Source: Mesorhizobium amorphae (GTDB lineage: Bacteria > Pseudomonadota > Alphaproteobacteria > Rhizobiales > Rhizobiaceae). From it: a stretch of DNA of 64,000 nucleotides. Below the pieces are notes generated by a model that did not search any database, had not been told where the DNA came from, and worked only from the letters and a program-made list of their open reading frames with translations. Shown here one piece after another: positions 1 through 9,263 of this stretch (positions within the stretch are counted from its first letter, which is position 1; each line of letters begins with the position of its first letter). The stretch spans positions 84,063 to 148,062 of the forward strand of contig NZ_JHQS01000013.1 in the NCBI RefSeq assembly GCF_014843845.1, written 5' to 3'. The position numbers and the translations under genes were made by a program.

Positions 1-1725
1 CACCACGGACTCCATGTCGCGAGCGGCGTCGCGGTCAAGCGTGCCGTCGAAGAGAGAGAGCGCTGGGTGGGCGTCCGGATCGGCCATGACCTCGACAAGC
101 CAAGGTCGCCCTGAGGCGAGCGCCTCGTCGAGAGCAGGCCCGATGTCGCCCGGCGCCTTGACTACTGTCGCACCGCAGCCGCACGCCCGCGCGATCGCCG
201 CGTGGTCAACCGGAGCGAAATGGCAGGCGCTCGTATAGGCCCCGAACTTCACGGTCTCGGCATCCTTCTGGAAGCCGAGCACGCCGTTGTTGAGGACGAT
301 CACGACGACGGGCACGCGGCTGCGCACCATCGTCTCTAGTTCCGCCCAGCTGTGAGCGAAGCCGCCATCGCCCGTGACCGCCACAACCGGCGCCTCCGGC
401 CGCGCGATCTTCGCCCCGATCGCAAGGGGTAGGCCCCAGCCGAGGCCGGCGAGGCCACGCGGCGTGAGAAAGCGCTGGCCGGCGCGCTGCGAGCGCAACT
501 GACCGACGATCCACATGGACGAATAGCTCGCGTCCGCCACGACGATCGTCTCGGGAGCGAGGCGCACCTGCAGCTCCCGCATCACGCGCTCGGGCCGGAT
601 GGGACTCCTGTTGCTACCCGCGAGCGGCGCACGGTCCTCCTCAAAGGCGGCCCAGGCGGCCGCGATGCGCATTTCGGCGTGCGCTCGCGCGGTGCGGCGG
701 TGCGACTGGTCGAGGCGCTCGATGGCCTCGCACAGCGCGTCGAGCGTCGCCGCCGCATCGCCAACGAGGCGCAGCGCCTCGTAGTTGCGGCCGATCTCGG
801 TCGGGTCGACGTCGATATGGATGACGCGTGCGCCCGCCATAATCTGGCGCCAACTGTCCGTTCCGTTTTGGTTGGTGCGCGTGCCGACGAGGAGGACGAC
901 GTCGGCCTCGTCGAGGATCGCCCTCGTTCGCCGGCCGAGCGAGCGCGGACCTGTGAGCGAACCGAGCACACCGCACGAGAGGGGATGGAGTTCGTCGACT
1001 GCACCCTTGCCCATATTGGTCGTGAAGACGGCCAGATGTGCCGTCTCCTGGAGGCGGGCTAGCGCCACCGAGGCCATGGGCGAGGTTGCGCCGCCGCCGG
1101 CGACCACGACCGGCGCTCGGGCTCCGGCGATGAGCGCGGCCACCTCGCACAGAACGTCGTCCCCCGGCCGTGTGCGGTCGATCGGCCAATGGCCGAACCT
1201 CGCGCGTCGGATATGTCTTGGCGCGACGGCCGGCTCACGCAGGAGGTCGGCCGGAAGCAGAAGCACCGCAGGCCCCGGCCGGCCGCTGCCGGCCGCGATG
1301 AAGGCCTGGTCAACATAATCATCTGCCCGGTCGGCGGTAATGATGCGGCGCACCCATTTGGCGCAAGACGAGAAGAGGGCGAAATGGTCGAGCTCCTGGA
1401 AGGCGTTGCGGTCGACCTGCGGCCGCTCGACCTCCTGCACGAGAGCAACGATGGGCACACTCGCCTTGAGGGCCTCGGCGAGCGGCGGCACAAGGAGCGT
1501 AGCGGCAGGCCCGTTTTGGGCGGCGACCACGGCTATCCTGCCGGAGACGCGGGCAAACCCGTCCGCCATGGCGCCGCCCATGTTCTCCTGCCGGTAGGCG
1601 AGCTGGCGGATGCCGATCGCCTCGCAGGCGAGGATGACGGCGGAAGGCAGGCTTTGTCCAAAGATCACCTCGATGCCGTGGCGCTTCAACGCACGCGCAA
1701 TCGCCTCTGCGACAGTCTCTCCCAT
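1..1725 (-). CDS. Thiamine-diphosphate-dependent enzyme, acetolactate synthase-like (3' end outside window)
   Basis: A single reading frame stays open from an ATG at 1725 to the left edge, about 575 residues, so the stop lies outside the window. It has the three-domain layout of the ThDP decarboxylase/acetolactate synthase superfamily. The N-terminal PYR domain carries the activating glutamate in YRQENMGGAMADGFARVSG (about residues 45-63). The middle domain has VLLVGTRTNQNGTDSW. The C-terminal PP domain has the GDGGFAHSWAELE start and the VLNN end of the ThDP/Mg-binding motif. The start lies 2 bases after the stop of the upstream aminotransferase, so the two are co-transcribed. Family members include acetolactate synthases, sulfoacetaldehyde acetyltransferases and benzoylformate decarboxylases, and the substrate cannot be told from sequence. 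No regulatory-subunit gene is visible nearby, which favours a catabolic role over branched-chain amino acid synthesis. Confidence 0.85.
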   Translation of the reverse strand, partial: MGETVAEAIARALKRHGIEVIFGQSLPSAVILACEAIGIRQLAYRQENMGGAMADGFARVSGRIAVVAAQNGPAATLLVPPLAEALKASVPIVALVQEVERPQVDRNAFQELDHFALFSSCAKWVRRIITADRADDYVDQAFIAAGSGRPGPAVLLLPADLLREPAVAPRHIRRARFGHWPIDRTRPGDDVLCEVAALIAGARAPVVVAGGGATSPMASVALARLQETAHLAVFTTNMGKGAVDELHPLSCGVLGSLTGPRSLGRRTRAILDEADVVLLVGTRTNQNGTDSWRQIMAGARVIHIDVDPTEIGRNYEALRLVGDAAATLDALCEAIERLDQSHRRTARAHAEMRIAAAWAAFEEDRAPLAGSNRSPIRPERVMRELQVRLAPETIVVADASYSSMWIVGQLRSQRAGQRFLTPRGLAGLGWGLPLAIGAKIARPEAPVVAVTGDGGFAHSWAELETMVRSRVPVVVIVLNNGVLGFQKDAETVKFGAYTSACHFAPVDHAAIARACGCGATVVKAPGDIGPALDEALASGRPWLVEVMADPDAHPALSLFDGTLDRDAARDMESVV

Positions 1726-1727
1726 GA

Positions 1728-3089
1728 TCACTCACCCTTTAGCGTATCGAGGAGCGCGGTGCGCTCGTCGAGGAAACGATCGAACACGTTTGCGACGAGC
1801 GCGATGTCGTCATCGCCCATGGGTGTCGAGAGACAGGCGGCGGCCGCGTTGGGCAGGACAATGCCGTTCGCGGAGAAGAAGCGGCTGAGCTCCTTCATCA
1901 CGGCGTCCTCTCGCGGGCCGAGGAAGGCTTCGCGGAACTCGTGGGGCGGCCTGCGCCGCGGGTGGATACGGAAGAGGGAGGCGGCGCCTGTGACGCTCAG
2001 GGGGGCGCCGTGCCGCGCGATGATGCGTTTGAGCCCGTCCCGCAGCCTATCGCCCAGCCGCTCGAGGTGGTCGAAAGCGGCGCTGTCGAGGGCTTCCATC
2101 GCGGCGAGCCCGGCCGCCATCGAGAGCGGATTGGCCGAGAAGGTACCGCCCTGCGGCAGAACAGGACGGCCTGATCCGGCATCGAAGACTGCCATCACCT
2201 CGCTGCGGCCGCCGATCGCCCCGATAGGGAGCCCGCCGCCGATGATCTTGCCGAGTGCGAAGAGATCGGGTGCGAGTCCGTAGCGCGCAGAGGCACCTTC
2301 GTAGCCCTGTCGGAGATTGAGGACCTCGTCGCTAATAACAAGGATACCGTGACGACGGGCCGACTCTTGGATGGTGGATACGAAATCCGGCGAGGGCGAA
2401 ACGAGTCCACCGCGGCTCGGCATGGGATCGACGAGGACGGCTGCGAGGCGCCCTGCATGTTCCGCGATCTGCCGGCGCGCACCCTCAGCGTCGTTGAAGC
2501 GCAAGATCACGACGTCATCGAGCACGGCTTGCGGCATGCCGCGGTAATAAAGAGTGGACGCGGGATGTTCGGGATCGCCCCACGTCTGAGGCGTCGCGGC
2601 CTGGCTGACTTCTACCCAGTCATAGGCGCCGTGATAGGCCCCCTCGATCTTGGCAATCGCGGGACGCCCGGTGAACGCCCGCGCCGCCTTGATCGCGAAC
2701 ATGACCGCCTCGGTACCGGAATTGACGAAGCGGATGCGGTCAAGGTGTGGAATGCGGGCGCAGAGAAGCTCGGCGAGTGCAATTTCGATCTCGGTCGGGT
2801 TTGCGAAGCAGCTTCCGCTCCTGAGCTGTTGCGTCACAGCTTCGATCACGGGCGGGAAGGCGTGGCCGTGGATGAGGGTCGTGAAGTTGCCGTTAAGGTC
2901 GAGGAAGCGGCGCCCGTCGACGTCGACGAGAAATGCACCCTCTCCGTGATGCATGTAGCGGGGAATGGGATCGCGCTCGATCGTGACCCGCGCCGTGCCG
3001 TCCGGGAAAACACCACGCGCCCGGCCGAAGGCCTCGGCCGAACGCGGCCCGACGGGCGGATGGGGGGACAATGCTGCTTGCTCGAACAC
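1728..3089 (-). CDS. Class III PLP aminotransferase, glutamate-1-semialdehyde aminomutase-like
   Basis: 453 residues, usual length for class III aminotransferases of the HemL-like subgroup. Visible features are the N-terminal FPDGTARVTIERDPIPRYM segment, the cofactor-phosphate region NSGTEAVMFAIKAARAFTG, the PLP-ring aspartate in ISDEVLNLRQGYEG, and the Schiff-base lysine in FALGKIIGGGLPIGAIGG. The first gene of a leftward operon, it is followed 2 bases later by the ThDP enzyme. A true heme-pathway HemL is unlikely given the neighbours (GntR regulator, transporter, dehydrogenases). A transaminase in a catabolic pathway, yielding an aldehyde or keto acid, is the more likely role. The upstream region (3090-3177) holds a motif shared with two other promoters. 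Confidence 0.9.
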   Translation of the reverse strand: MFEQAALSPHPPVGPRSAEAFGRARGVFPDGTARVTIERDPIPRYMHHGEGAFLVDVDGRRFLDLNGNFTTLIHGHAFPPVIEAVTQQLRSGSCFANPTEIEIALAELLCARIPHLDRIRFVNSGTEAVMFAIKAARAFTGRPAIAKIEGAYHGAYDWVEVSQAATPQTWGDPEHPASTLYYRGMPQAVLDDVVILRFNDAEGARRQIAEHAGRLAAVLVDPMPSRGGLVSPSPDFVSTIQESARRHGILVISDEVLNLRQGYEGASARYGLAPDLFALGKIIGGGLPIGAIGGRSEVMAVFDAGSGRPVLPQGGTFSANPLSMAAGLAAMEALDSAAFDHLERLGDRLRDGLKRIIARHGAPLSVTGAASLFRIHPRRRPPHEFREAFLGPREDAVMKELSRFFSANGIVLPNAAAACLSTPMGDDDIALVANVFDRFLDERTALLDTLKGE

Positions 3090-3135
3090 AAGGCTCTCCT
3101 CTAGCTATGGAGGCCGGCACCATAGAAGAAAATGT

Positions 3136-3150
3136 AATTTGATGCAACAA
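3136..3150. promoter_or_regulatory. Putative GntR-family operator, copy 1
   Basis: ATTTGATGCAACA lies between the regulator gene and the aminotransferase start. Nearly identical ATTTGATGTAACAT sequences lie at 3946-3959 (opposite strand) and 5878-5891. Recurrence only in front of three units of the same block suggests a binding site of the regulator at 3178-3867. That link is inference. Confidence 0.5.
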
Positions 3151-3177
3151 AAATGTTGAGTGAGGAATGTTGCCGGC

Positions 3178-3867
3178 TCAGTCGCCGCGAGCGTGCACGA
3201 GATTGCTCAGCCGACGGTATCCGTCGCGTAGGTCATTTTCGATGGCCGCGCGAACCGTCGCGGGATCACGATCCTTGAGGCCGCGCAGGGCCCACTGATG
3301 ATTCGCCACGCCTTGTCGCTTGATGGCGAATTCGGGATAGAGACCGTTGAAAGACGGGCCGATCCTGAGCCACTGCGATTCGATCATGGCGACGAGGCGC
3401 GGCATCTGCGAGCGGTCGTAGATGCGGAAGTGGAAGTCCTTGTTGAGCCGCAGCACCTCCATGTAACGCCTTTCGTCGAGAGCCGTGTTGAGCTTCTCCT
3501 GCGTGTCCTCGAGAAAAGCGATGTCGTCCTCGCTCACGTGTGGCGTCGCCTCTTGAGCGGCGAGGCTTTCAAGGGCCAGGCGGATCTTGGTGACCTCGTC
3601 AAGCACGGCCATTGTTAGCACGGGCACCACGACCGTCTTCGGCCCGAGATTGACGAGCGCACCTTCGCCGATCAGCCGGTTGATGGCATCGCGCGCCGGC
3701 GTCGTCGAGACGTGGAGCGCTTGCGCGACTGAGCGCACCGTGAGCTTAGTGCCCGGTTCGCACTGCCCGCGGATGATGGTGTCCTTCAGACTCTCATAGG
3801 CGAGCTCGCCGAGGCTGCTCTGGCGGTCGAGGGGCGCGAGTGGTGCTTGGACGATGTTCTGATGCAT
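3178..3867 (-). CDS. GntR-family transcriptional regulator, FCD subfamily
   Basis: 229 residues. The N-terminal winged helix-turn-helix (about residues 20-85) contains TKLTVRSVAQALHVSTTPAR and DAINRLIGEGALV, typical of GntR. The C-terminal all-helical FCD ligand/metal domain spans about 95-220 and includes FHFRIYDRSQMPRL and the histidine-bearing GVANHQWALRGLKDRD. The gene is leftward, upstream of the aminotransferase/ThDP pair and divergent from the ABC-transporter remnant. It is the obvious local regulator, and three copies of a shared promoter motif surround it. Effector unknown; FCD regulators commonly sense organic acids or amino acid derivatives. Confidence 0.92.
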   Translation of the reverse strand: MHQNIVQAPLAPLDRQSSLGELAYESLKDTIIRGQCEPGTKLTVRSVAQALHVSTTPARDAINRLIGEGALVNLGPKTVVVPVLTMAVLDEVTKIRLALESLAAQEATPHVSEDDIAFLEDTQEKLNTALDERRYMEVLRLNKDFHFRIYDRSQMPRLVAMIESQWLRIGPSFNGLYPEFAIKRQGVANHQWALRGLKDRDPATVRAAIENDLRDGYRRLSNLVHARGD

Positions 3868-3944
3868 GAAAGACCAAAGTGCTAATCGAGGGCTTGGACC
3901 ATGAACCTCGCAAGCCCGATTGACAAGGGCTCTGGGTCAATCCG

Positions 3945-3960
3945 AAATGTTACATCAAAT
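3945..3960. promoter_or_regulatory. Putative GntR-family operator, copy 2
   Basis: AAATGTTACATCAAAT, the reverse complement of the motif at 5878-5891, stands upstream of the ABC-transporter remnant and behind the divergent regulator gene. It is positioned to control both. Confidence 0.5.
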
Positions 3961-4048
3961 GTCAAAAAAGTGGTGGATCGCGAGTGGAACGCTCGACGCC
4001 GGATCAGTGGCCCGGCAGACCGCCGGCCCAACAAACCGAGGGGCGAGA

Positions 4049-5154
4049 GTGGACGCAAAGGCAAGCAACATTACCGGCAGTCCCGTATCGATCGAGGGCG
4101 TGTCGAAGGCGCACGGGCAGTTGCTCGCGGTGGACGGGGTGTCGCTCGCCGCGCGAGGGCGAGTTCGTATCGCGCCTGGGGCCTTCCGGCTCCGGCAAGA
4201 CAACGCTCCTCATGATGATCGCGGGTTTCGAACTTCCAAGGGCAGGACTCATCCGGGTGGGCGCGAGGGACGTCACGCACGTGCCGCCCAACAAGCGCGA
4301 TATCGGCATGGTCTTCCAGAAATACGCGCTCTCCCACACATGACGGTCGCCCAGAACATCGCCTTTCCGCTCAAGCTGCGAAAGGTGGAGCGCAGCGAGA
4401 TCGAGCGGCGCGTGGAGCCGACGCCCGCCCTGCCGAGCGAACTGTCGGACGGCCAGCAGCAACGCGTCGCAGTAGCGAGCGCTTGTTTTCGAGCCGCCGG
4501 TGCTGCTTATGGACGAGCCGCTCGGCCTCGCCCTCGTTCGCCTCGAAGGCTACGGCGCGCTCGACAAGAAGCCGCGCGGCGAGATGCGGATCGAGATCAA
4601 GAGCCTGTAGCAGGCGCCTCAGGGTCACCGTCATCTACGTGACGCACGACAGGAGGAGGCGCTCACGCGTGGCTGTGATGAGCGTTGGCGGCCTGGCCCA
4701 AATCGGAAGCCCTTTTGACCTGTATGAGGATCCGAAGACGCCCTTCGTCGCCGACTTCAACGGCAAGATGTATTTTTTGCGCGGCGGGTATCTCGGCTCG
4801 GATTCGGCAGGAGCCATGGTGCGCCTCCCTGGCGAGGTCCGCATCGCAGCCAAGAGCGTCAATGGCTCGGCCGGTCTCTTCGACCCCGGCAAGCCGGTCA
4901 AGATTGCCGTACGGCCGCAGCGCCTGAGGCTCGCGCCGTGCGGGGAGGGTGGCCCCTTCGCCATTCCGGCGACGGTGGAGGCCGCCATTTTCGTCGGCTC
5001 CTTCCACGTCGTGGTTGTCCGCATCCCAGGTGCCGAGGAGCTGCTGTATGTGCAACTGCCGGCAACCGGTGCAGGCCTCGCCTTCCGGGCGGGGGAAGGC
5101 GTCGACCTCCTCGCCGAGCGCGAGGCGGTGCGCCTCTTTCCCGCGGAGGCCTGA
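4049..5154 (+). pseudogene. ABC transporter ATP-binding subunit (PotA/spermidine-putrescine type), frameshifted
   Basis: Pieces of one ATPase lie in successive frames. A likely GTG start at 4049 follows a GAGGGGCGAG ribosome-binding site. Walker [17 protein letters not shown] is near 4185-4230, [17 protein letters not shown] (Q-loop) near 4288-4335, the signature [13 protein letters not shown] near 4438-4480, a degraded Walker B (LLMDEPL) near 4505, and VIYVTHD near 4630. The 3' part (about 4640-5154) is open and encodes the TOBE-type C-terminal domain. At least three frameshifts make the protein non-functional unless they are sequence errors. It would have energised import of a polyamine-like or peptide-like substrate for this block. 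Confidence 0.8.
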
Positions 5155-5199
5155 GCCATGGGCGGCGCAGAGCAGTCGACGAAAACAATCATAGCGATG

Positions 5200-5340
5200 G
5201 GATCATCCATGAAGACGTCGTCAGACCAACCGGCTCATGGAAGCTCTGGGCGAGGGTCGCGCTCTTAGCTCTCCCGCTCATCGCGGGAAGCGCGGCCGCG
5301 CAGGAAGTCGTCGTCGCGACCACAGGCGGCGGCTACCAAG
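5200..5340 (+). pseudogene. Start of a periplasmic solute-binding protein, truncated
   Basis: Immediately after the ATPase, one frame reads a signal peptide (LWARVALLALPLIAGSAAAQ) followed by EVVVATTGGGYQE, the usual beginning of a mature PotD/AfuA-like binding protein. Homology stops at about 5340, and nothing resembling the rest of the protein follows in the same orientation. Confidence 0.6.
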
Positions 5341-5467
5341 AAAGAGAGGGAAGCCATCATGACTACGTCGCCATTTCGCCGGGGGCAGGCGCGTCCTTCC
5401 GATGCTTCCCTCGGTCTTACGGAATGCTCAGGCTGATGCGGCCGTACGCCTAAATAAAGGCGGCCGC

Positions 5468-5855
5468 CTATGCCGGTGAGAAGGAGGTTGTAGTCGCCGG
5501 GCGACTACGGCGAACTCGTAACCAGCGACGACGTACAACCTCGCCGGAATAGCCGTTGTAGTAGACGATGTCGGCCTCGCCGTCCCCCGTCTGCGTCGAA
5601 ACGTTGCGCGCTCCCGGTTCCGTTTCGCAGAGGCAGATGTTGTAGTTGAAGGCCGTTCCACGAATGGTCGGCCGCAGATGCGGCGGGTGTGGGCAGGATC
5701 TGCTGCACTGGCCACCGGTCCCGCCAGGACGAGCTGCCTTTGCCCTGTGCCATGGCCGGAGCGAGGAGAACAAACGGCAGAATCGCACCGACTACGCGTG
5801 CTCGAATGGACCATCGGCGTTCGGATCGTGGCCTGTTGCTTATGACTCCCCTCAT
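5468..5855 (-). pseudogene. Possible remnant of a second exported solute-binding protein
   Basis: On the minus strand an ATG at 5855 opens a sequence with a good signal peptide (RARVVGAILPFVLLAPAMAQ). Later, in another frame, it reads GEADIVYYNGYSGEVV. It faces the truncated binding protein at 5200-5340, so this may be rearranged debris of the same transporter. The assignment rests mainly on the signal peptide and context. Confidence 0.35.
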
Positions 5856-5876
5856 GTTGACGCACGGCAGATTTGC

Positions 5877-5891
5877 AATTTGATGTAACAT
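5877..5891. promoter_or_regulatory. Putative GntR-family operator, copy 3
   Basis: ATTTGATGTAACAT, about 65 bases before the M81 gene start, matches copies 1 and 2. It is in the right place to control the M81 hydrolase and the dehydrogenase that follows. Confidence 0.5.
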
Positions 5892-5954
5892 CTATTGACG
5901 TAAGTCCTCAATGTTCGATAATGGAGCCAATTTGGTGCATCAAGGGGAGAAGAA

Positions 5955-7451
5955 ATGGTCCGGGTGTTCGTGTCGAGCCTTTTCCACGAGGGCAATAGCT
6001 TCAGCGCGATCCAAACGACCCTTTCCAGCTTCTGCGTTGTTCGCGGAGCTGCGCTCACGGCCAAGGCACAGGTCTCAAACGCCTCGCTTGGCGGTGCCTG
6101 CAGACGTCTCGAGCGAGCTGGAGCGGACATCCTTCCCGGCCTCTCGGCGGTGGCTCCGCCCGGCGGGCCGATCGTCGATGCCGTCTATGAGCGCCTGCGT
6201 GACGGCATTGTCGCAGCAGTTCGAGAGGCGGAGCCAGACGGTGTCTATCTCGACCTTCACGGGGCCATGGTGACCGAAACGCTGGACGATCCTGAGGGCG
6301 ATCTCATCGCCGCGATCCGGAAAGCCGTCGGGCCGCGGGTCGTCATCGCCGTCAGCCTCGACCTGCACGCCCACGCCACCGACGCAATGCTTGCGAACGC
6401 CGACATCATCGTTGCCTGCAAGGAGAACCCGCACACAGACTACCCTCTCGCGGGCGAACAGGCCGTGGAACTCATGCTCGCGATGCTCGAAGGCAGGATT
6501 GTACCGGTTACGGCCGCCGTGCGCCTACCTATGATCGTAGGCGTCCAGATGGAAACCGCGCGCGGGCCGCTCTGTGAGGTACACCGGTTGCGTCGCCAGA
6601 TTTCGGCGCAGGAGCCGGCCGTCCTGGACATCTCGATTTACAATACGACGACGCTCGTCGACGTTGCCGACGGCGGCCAGTGCATCACGGTGACGACCGA
6701 TGGAGCGGCGGATGTGGCCGCGGAGATCGCGGCCCGGTTGGCACACGAGCTTTGGCTGAGACGGTTCGCCTTCAAGCCGGATTTCGTGCCTCTCGAGGAC
6801 GTGCTCGCGGACGTGGCGGCGGGACGTCTGCAGGGCCCGGTCATCGTGGGCGATCAGGGCGATCGCGTGCTCGCAGGTACCGCGGGAGATGGAACCGTCA
6901 TCATCAGTGAACTGCTCTCGCGCTGGCACACTATCCGGGCTCTCATTCCGCTAACAGATCCAGAAGTGGTCGCAGCGGCGGGCAGGCTCGGTGTCGGTTC
7001 TGTCTATCGAGGACCGATCGGTGGCAGGCTGTCGAAGGGTATCTCTCCCGTAGACGGCGAATGGCGCGTCGAGCATCTGGGCGACGGAGATTTTGTTCAC
7101 GACGGCCCTTTTCTCGCGAACGAGCCCGGCGTGCTCGGCGCGACAGCCGTGCTGCACCGGGACAATGTGACGGTCCTCGTGACGAGCCTGCCGGGCTTCA
7201 CGCAAGATCCGGCCGCTTTCCGCAGTCAAGGCGTCGATCCGGCCGCCTATGACATTGTAGTCACCAAATCCGGCTATCATTTCAAGATTTCTTTCGCCTC
7301 GGTCGGCCCCTGCATCGTCGTCGACACGCCCGGCATTTCGAATTTCCAGCCCGGCCTGCTGCCGTTCCAGAAGCGCAGGCCGATCTTCCCGGAGGACGAG
7401 GTTCCTGAGCCGAACTTCGCGGCACGCCTGTTTGGGCGAGTCCGGCCCTAG
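5955..7451 (+). CDS. M81 family metallohydrolase (MlrC / microcystinase C-like)
   Basis: 498 residues, normal for the family, with the N-terminal catalytic DUF1485 part and the C-terminal MlrC domain. Metal-binding and active-site segments are visible: FVSSLFHEGNSFS (residues 5-17), GVYLDLHGAMVTE, VIAVSLDLHAHATDAM and CKENPHTDYPLAGEQ. The C-terminal part begins near PVIVGDQGDRVLAGTAGDGT. AGGGGAGAAG precedes the ATG at a suitable distance. The family is named for the last step of microcystin breakdown, but most members sit in amino acid or peptide catabolic clusters with unknown substrates. Here it follows a decayed ABC importer and precedes a succinate-semialdehyde dehydrogenase gene, and its promoter carries the shared motif. 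Confidence 0.9.
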   Translation: MVRVFVSSLFHEGNSFSAIQTTLSSFCVVRGAALTAKAQVSNASLGGACRRLERAGADILPGLSAVAPPGGPIVDAVYERLRDGIVAAVREAEPDGVYLDLHGAMVTETLDDPEGDLIAAIRKAVGPRVVIAVSLDLHAHATDAMLANADIIVACKENPHTDYPLAGEQAVELMLAMLEGRIVPVTAAVRLPMIVGVQMETARGPLCEVHRLRRQISAQEPAVLDISIYNTTTLVDVADGGQCITVTTDGAADVAAEIAARLAHELWLRRFAFKPDFVPLEDVLADVAAGRLQGPVIVGDQGDRVLAGTAGDGTVIISELLSRWHTIRALIPLTDPEVVAAAGRLGVGSVYRGPIGGRLSKGISPVDGEWRVEHLGDGDFVHDGPFLANEPGVLGATAVLHRDNVTVLVTSLPGFTQDPAAFRSQGVDPAAYDIVVTKSGYHFKISFASVGPCIVVDTPGISNFQPGLLPFQKRRPIFPEDEVPEPNFAARLFGRVRP

Positions 7452-7567
7452 CAGTCCCCGGAATTTGGTTGGGAAGGAACTCGCGACCGCGTGATGTGCA
7501 GCCAGGACAATGATCCGCCCCATGACTTCGTCCGTCTACCAGCCTCGACCGATAGGAGAAAATTACA

Positions 7568-9008
7568 ATGAGCGTCATCGAGAAGACCATAAATCTGTCC
7601 GATTGCTCGCTCCTGAAGGCCCAGTTCTATGTGGACGGCGCCTGGGTCGGGGACGGTATCGACGCGGTCGACAACCCGGCGACGGGGGAAGTTATGGCCA
7701 AGGTGCCGCGCTTCGGCGAGGCCGAGACGATGGCTGCGGTCAAGGCCGCGAGCCGGGCGTTCAAGCCAGTTCGCAGATCCTGCGCACATGGTTCGAGCTG
7801 ATCATGGCGAACCAGGAAGACCTGCGCAGATCATGACCGCCGAGCAGGGCAAGCCGCTGGACGAGGCGCGCGGAGAGGTCGCCTATGCCGCCTCCTTCGT
7901 CGAGTTCTATGCCGAGGAGGCCAAGCGCATCTATGGCGAGACCATTCCGTCGCCCTTCCCGGGCTCGCGCATCATCGTGCAGAAGCAGCCGGTCGGCGTC
8001 TCGCCGCGATCACGCCCTGGAATTTCCCGGCTGCGATGATCACGCGCAAATGCTCGCCGGGCCTGGCGGCGGGCTGCACTTTGTGATCAAGCCCGCGCCT
8101 GACACGCCGCTGACCGCACTGGCGCTGGTCGCGCTCGCCGAGCGGGCGGGCTTTCCCAGAGGCGCGCTCAACGTCGTGACAGGCGATGCGGTCGCGATTG
8201 GCATGGTAATGACTTCGCATCCGGCGGTGCGGTTCATCAGCTTCACCGGCTCGACGCCGATCGGCAAGCTCCTGATGCAACAGGCGGCCTCGACGGTGAA
8301 GAAGGTTGGGCTCGAACTCGGCGGAAATGCCCTTTCATCGTCTTCGACGATGCTGATCTCGAGGCGGCGGTAGCCGGCGCGATCACGGCCAAATTCCGCA
8401 ATATGGGCCAGACATGTGTCTGCACCAATCGGCTTTTCGTGCAGGAAGGAATCCACGACGCCTTCGTCGAGAGGTTCGCCGGCAGGGTTGCCGAACTCAA
8501 GGTCGGCAACGGCGTCGAGGTCGGCGTCGTGCAGGGGCCGCTCATCAATCAGCGTGCGGTCGAAAAGGTCGAGCGTCACGTTGCCGGCGCCGTCGCCAAC
8601 GGCGCCAGGATAATCATCGGCGGCAAGCGCCATGCCCTCGCCCGCAGCTTCTACGAGCCGACTGTTCTGTCGGGCGTCACCACGATGATGCTGGTTACGC
8701 ACGAGGAGACCTTTGGCCCAGTCGCCCCAGTCTACTCCTTCCGGTCCGAGGAGGAGGTCGTCGCTTCGCCAACGACAAGCCCTTCGGGCTGGCCGCCTAT
8801 TTCTACACCAAGGATCTCGGCCGCGCCTTTCGTGTCGCCGAGGAGCTGGAATGCGGGATGGTTGGCATCAACTCCGCCATTCTCGGCACCGAGGTCGCCC
8901 CCTTTGGCGGCGTCAAAGAATCCGGCCTCGGCCGCGAGGGGTCCCTCCACGGCATCGACGAATTTCGTCGAGATCAAATACGTCCTTGTGGGCGGACTCA
9001 GCACCTGA
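7568..9008 (+). pseudogene. gabD: NAD(P)-dependent succinate-semialdehyde dehydrogenase, multiply frameshifted
   Basis: The ATG at 7568 follows ATAGGAGAAAATTACA. Aldehyde dehydrogenase sequence continues through several frames: [20 protein letters not shown] near the N terminus, [20 protein letters not shown] in the middle, [20 protein letters not shown], the catalytic glutamate region VGLELGGNA, the catalytic cysteine region [13 protein letters not shown], and [15 protein letters not shown] at the end. Frame changes occur near 7770, 7825, 8010, 8325, 8765 and 8960. Overall length (about 480 codons) matches GabD, so the gene was complete before decay. It probably oxidised an aldehyde produced by the neighbouring aminotransferase. 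Confidence 0.85.
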
Positions 9009-9263
9009 CGCTGGCCCAGCGAAGAAGACTCGGCGGTCTGGGCGCCGAGCGTACCACACCATTTTGCAGAAACTACATCGACCAGGCCTGGCCACGAACA
9101 CCCCAACCATAGCTGCGGGTCATGGCGGTCGTGGCCCCCAGTCTCGTCCGGGAAAACGAAGCGCTTGGATTCTATATGGATGGCGCTGCCACCCCCGTCG
9201 GCGCAGCGATGCCCTGTCGCGTCGGGGTGACGGGGCGAGCGCGTTCTTCGACAGCCTGCTCTG

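Noticed and set aside
1189..2283. 364-codon plus-strand open frame
   Set aside because: Antisense to the ThDP enzyme and the aminotransferase, both with full motif sets. High GC makes long shadow frames common here.
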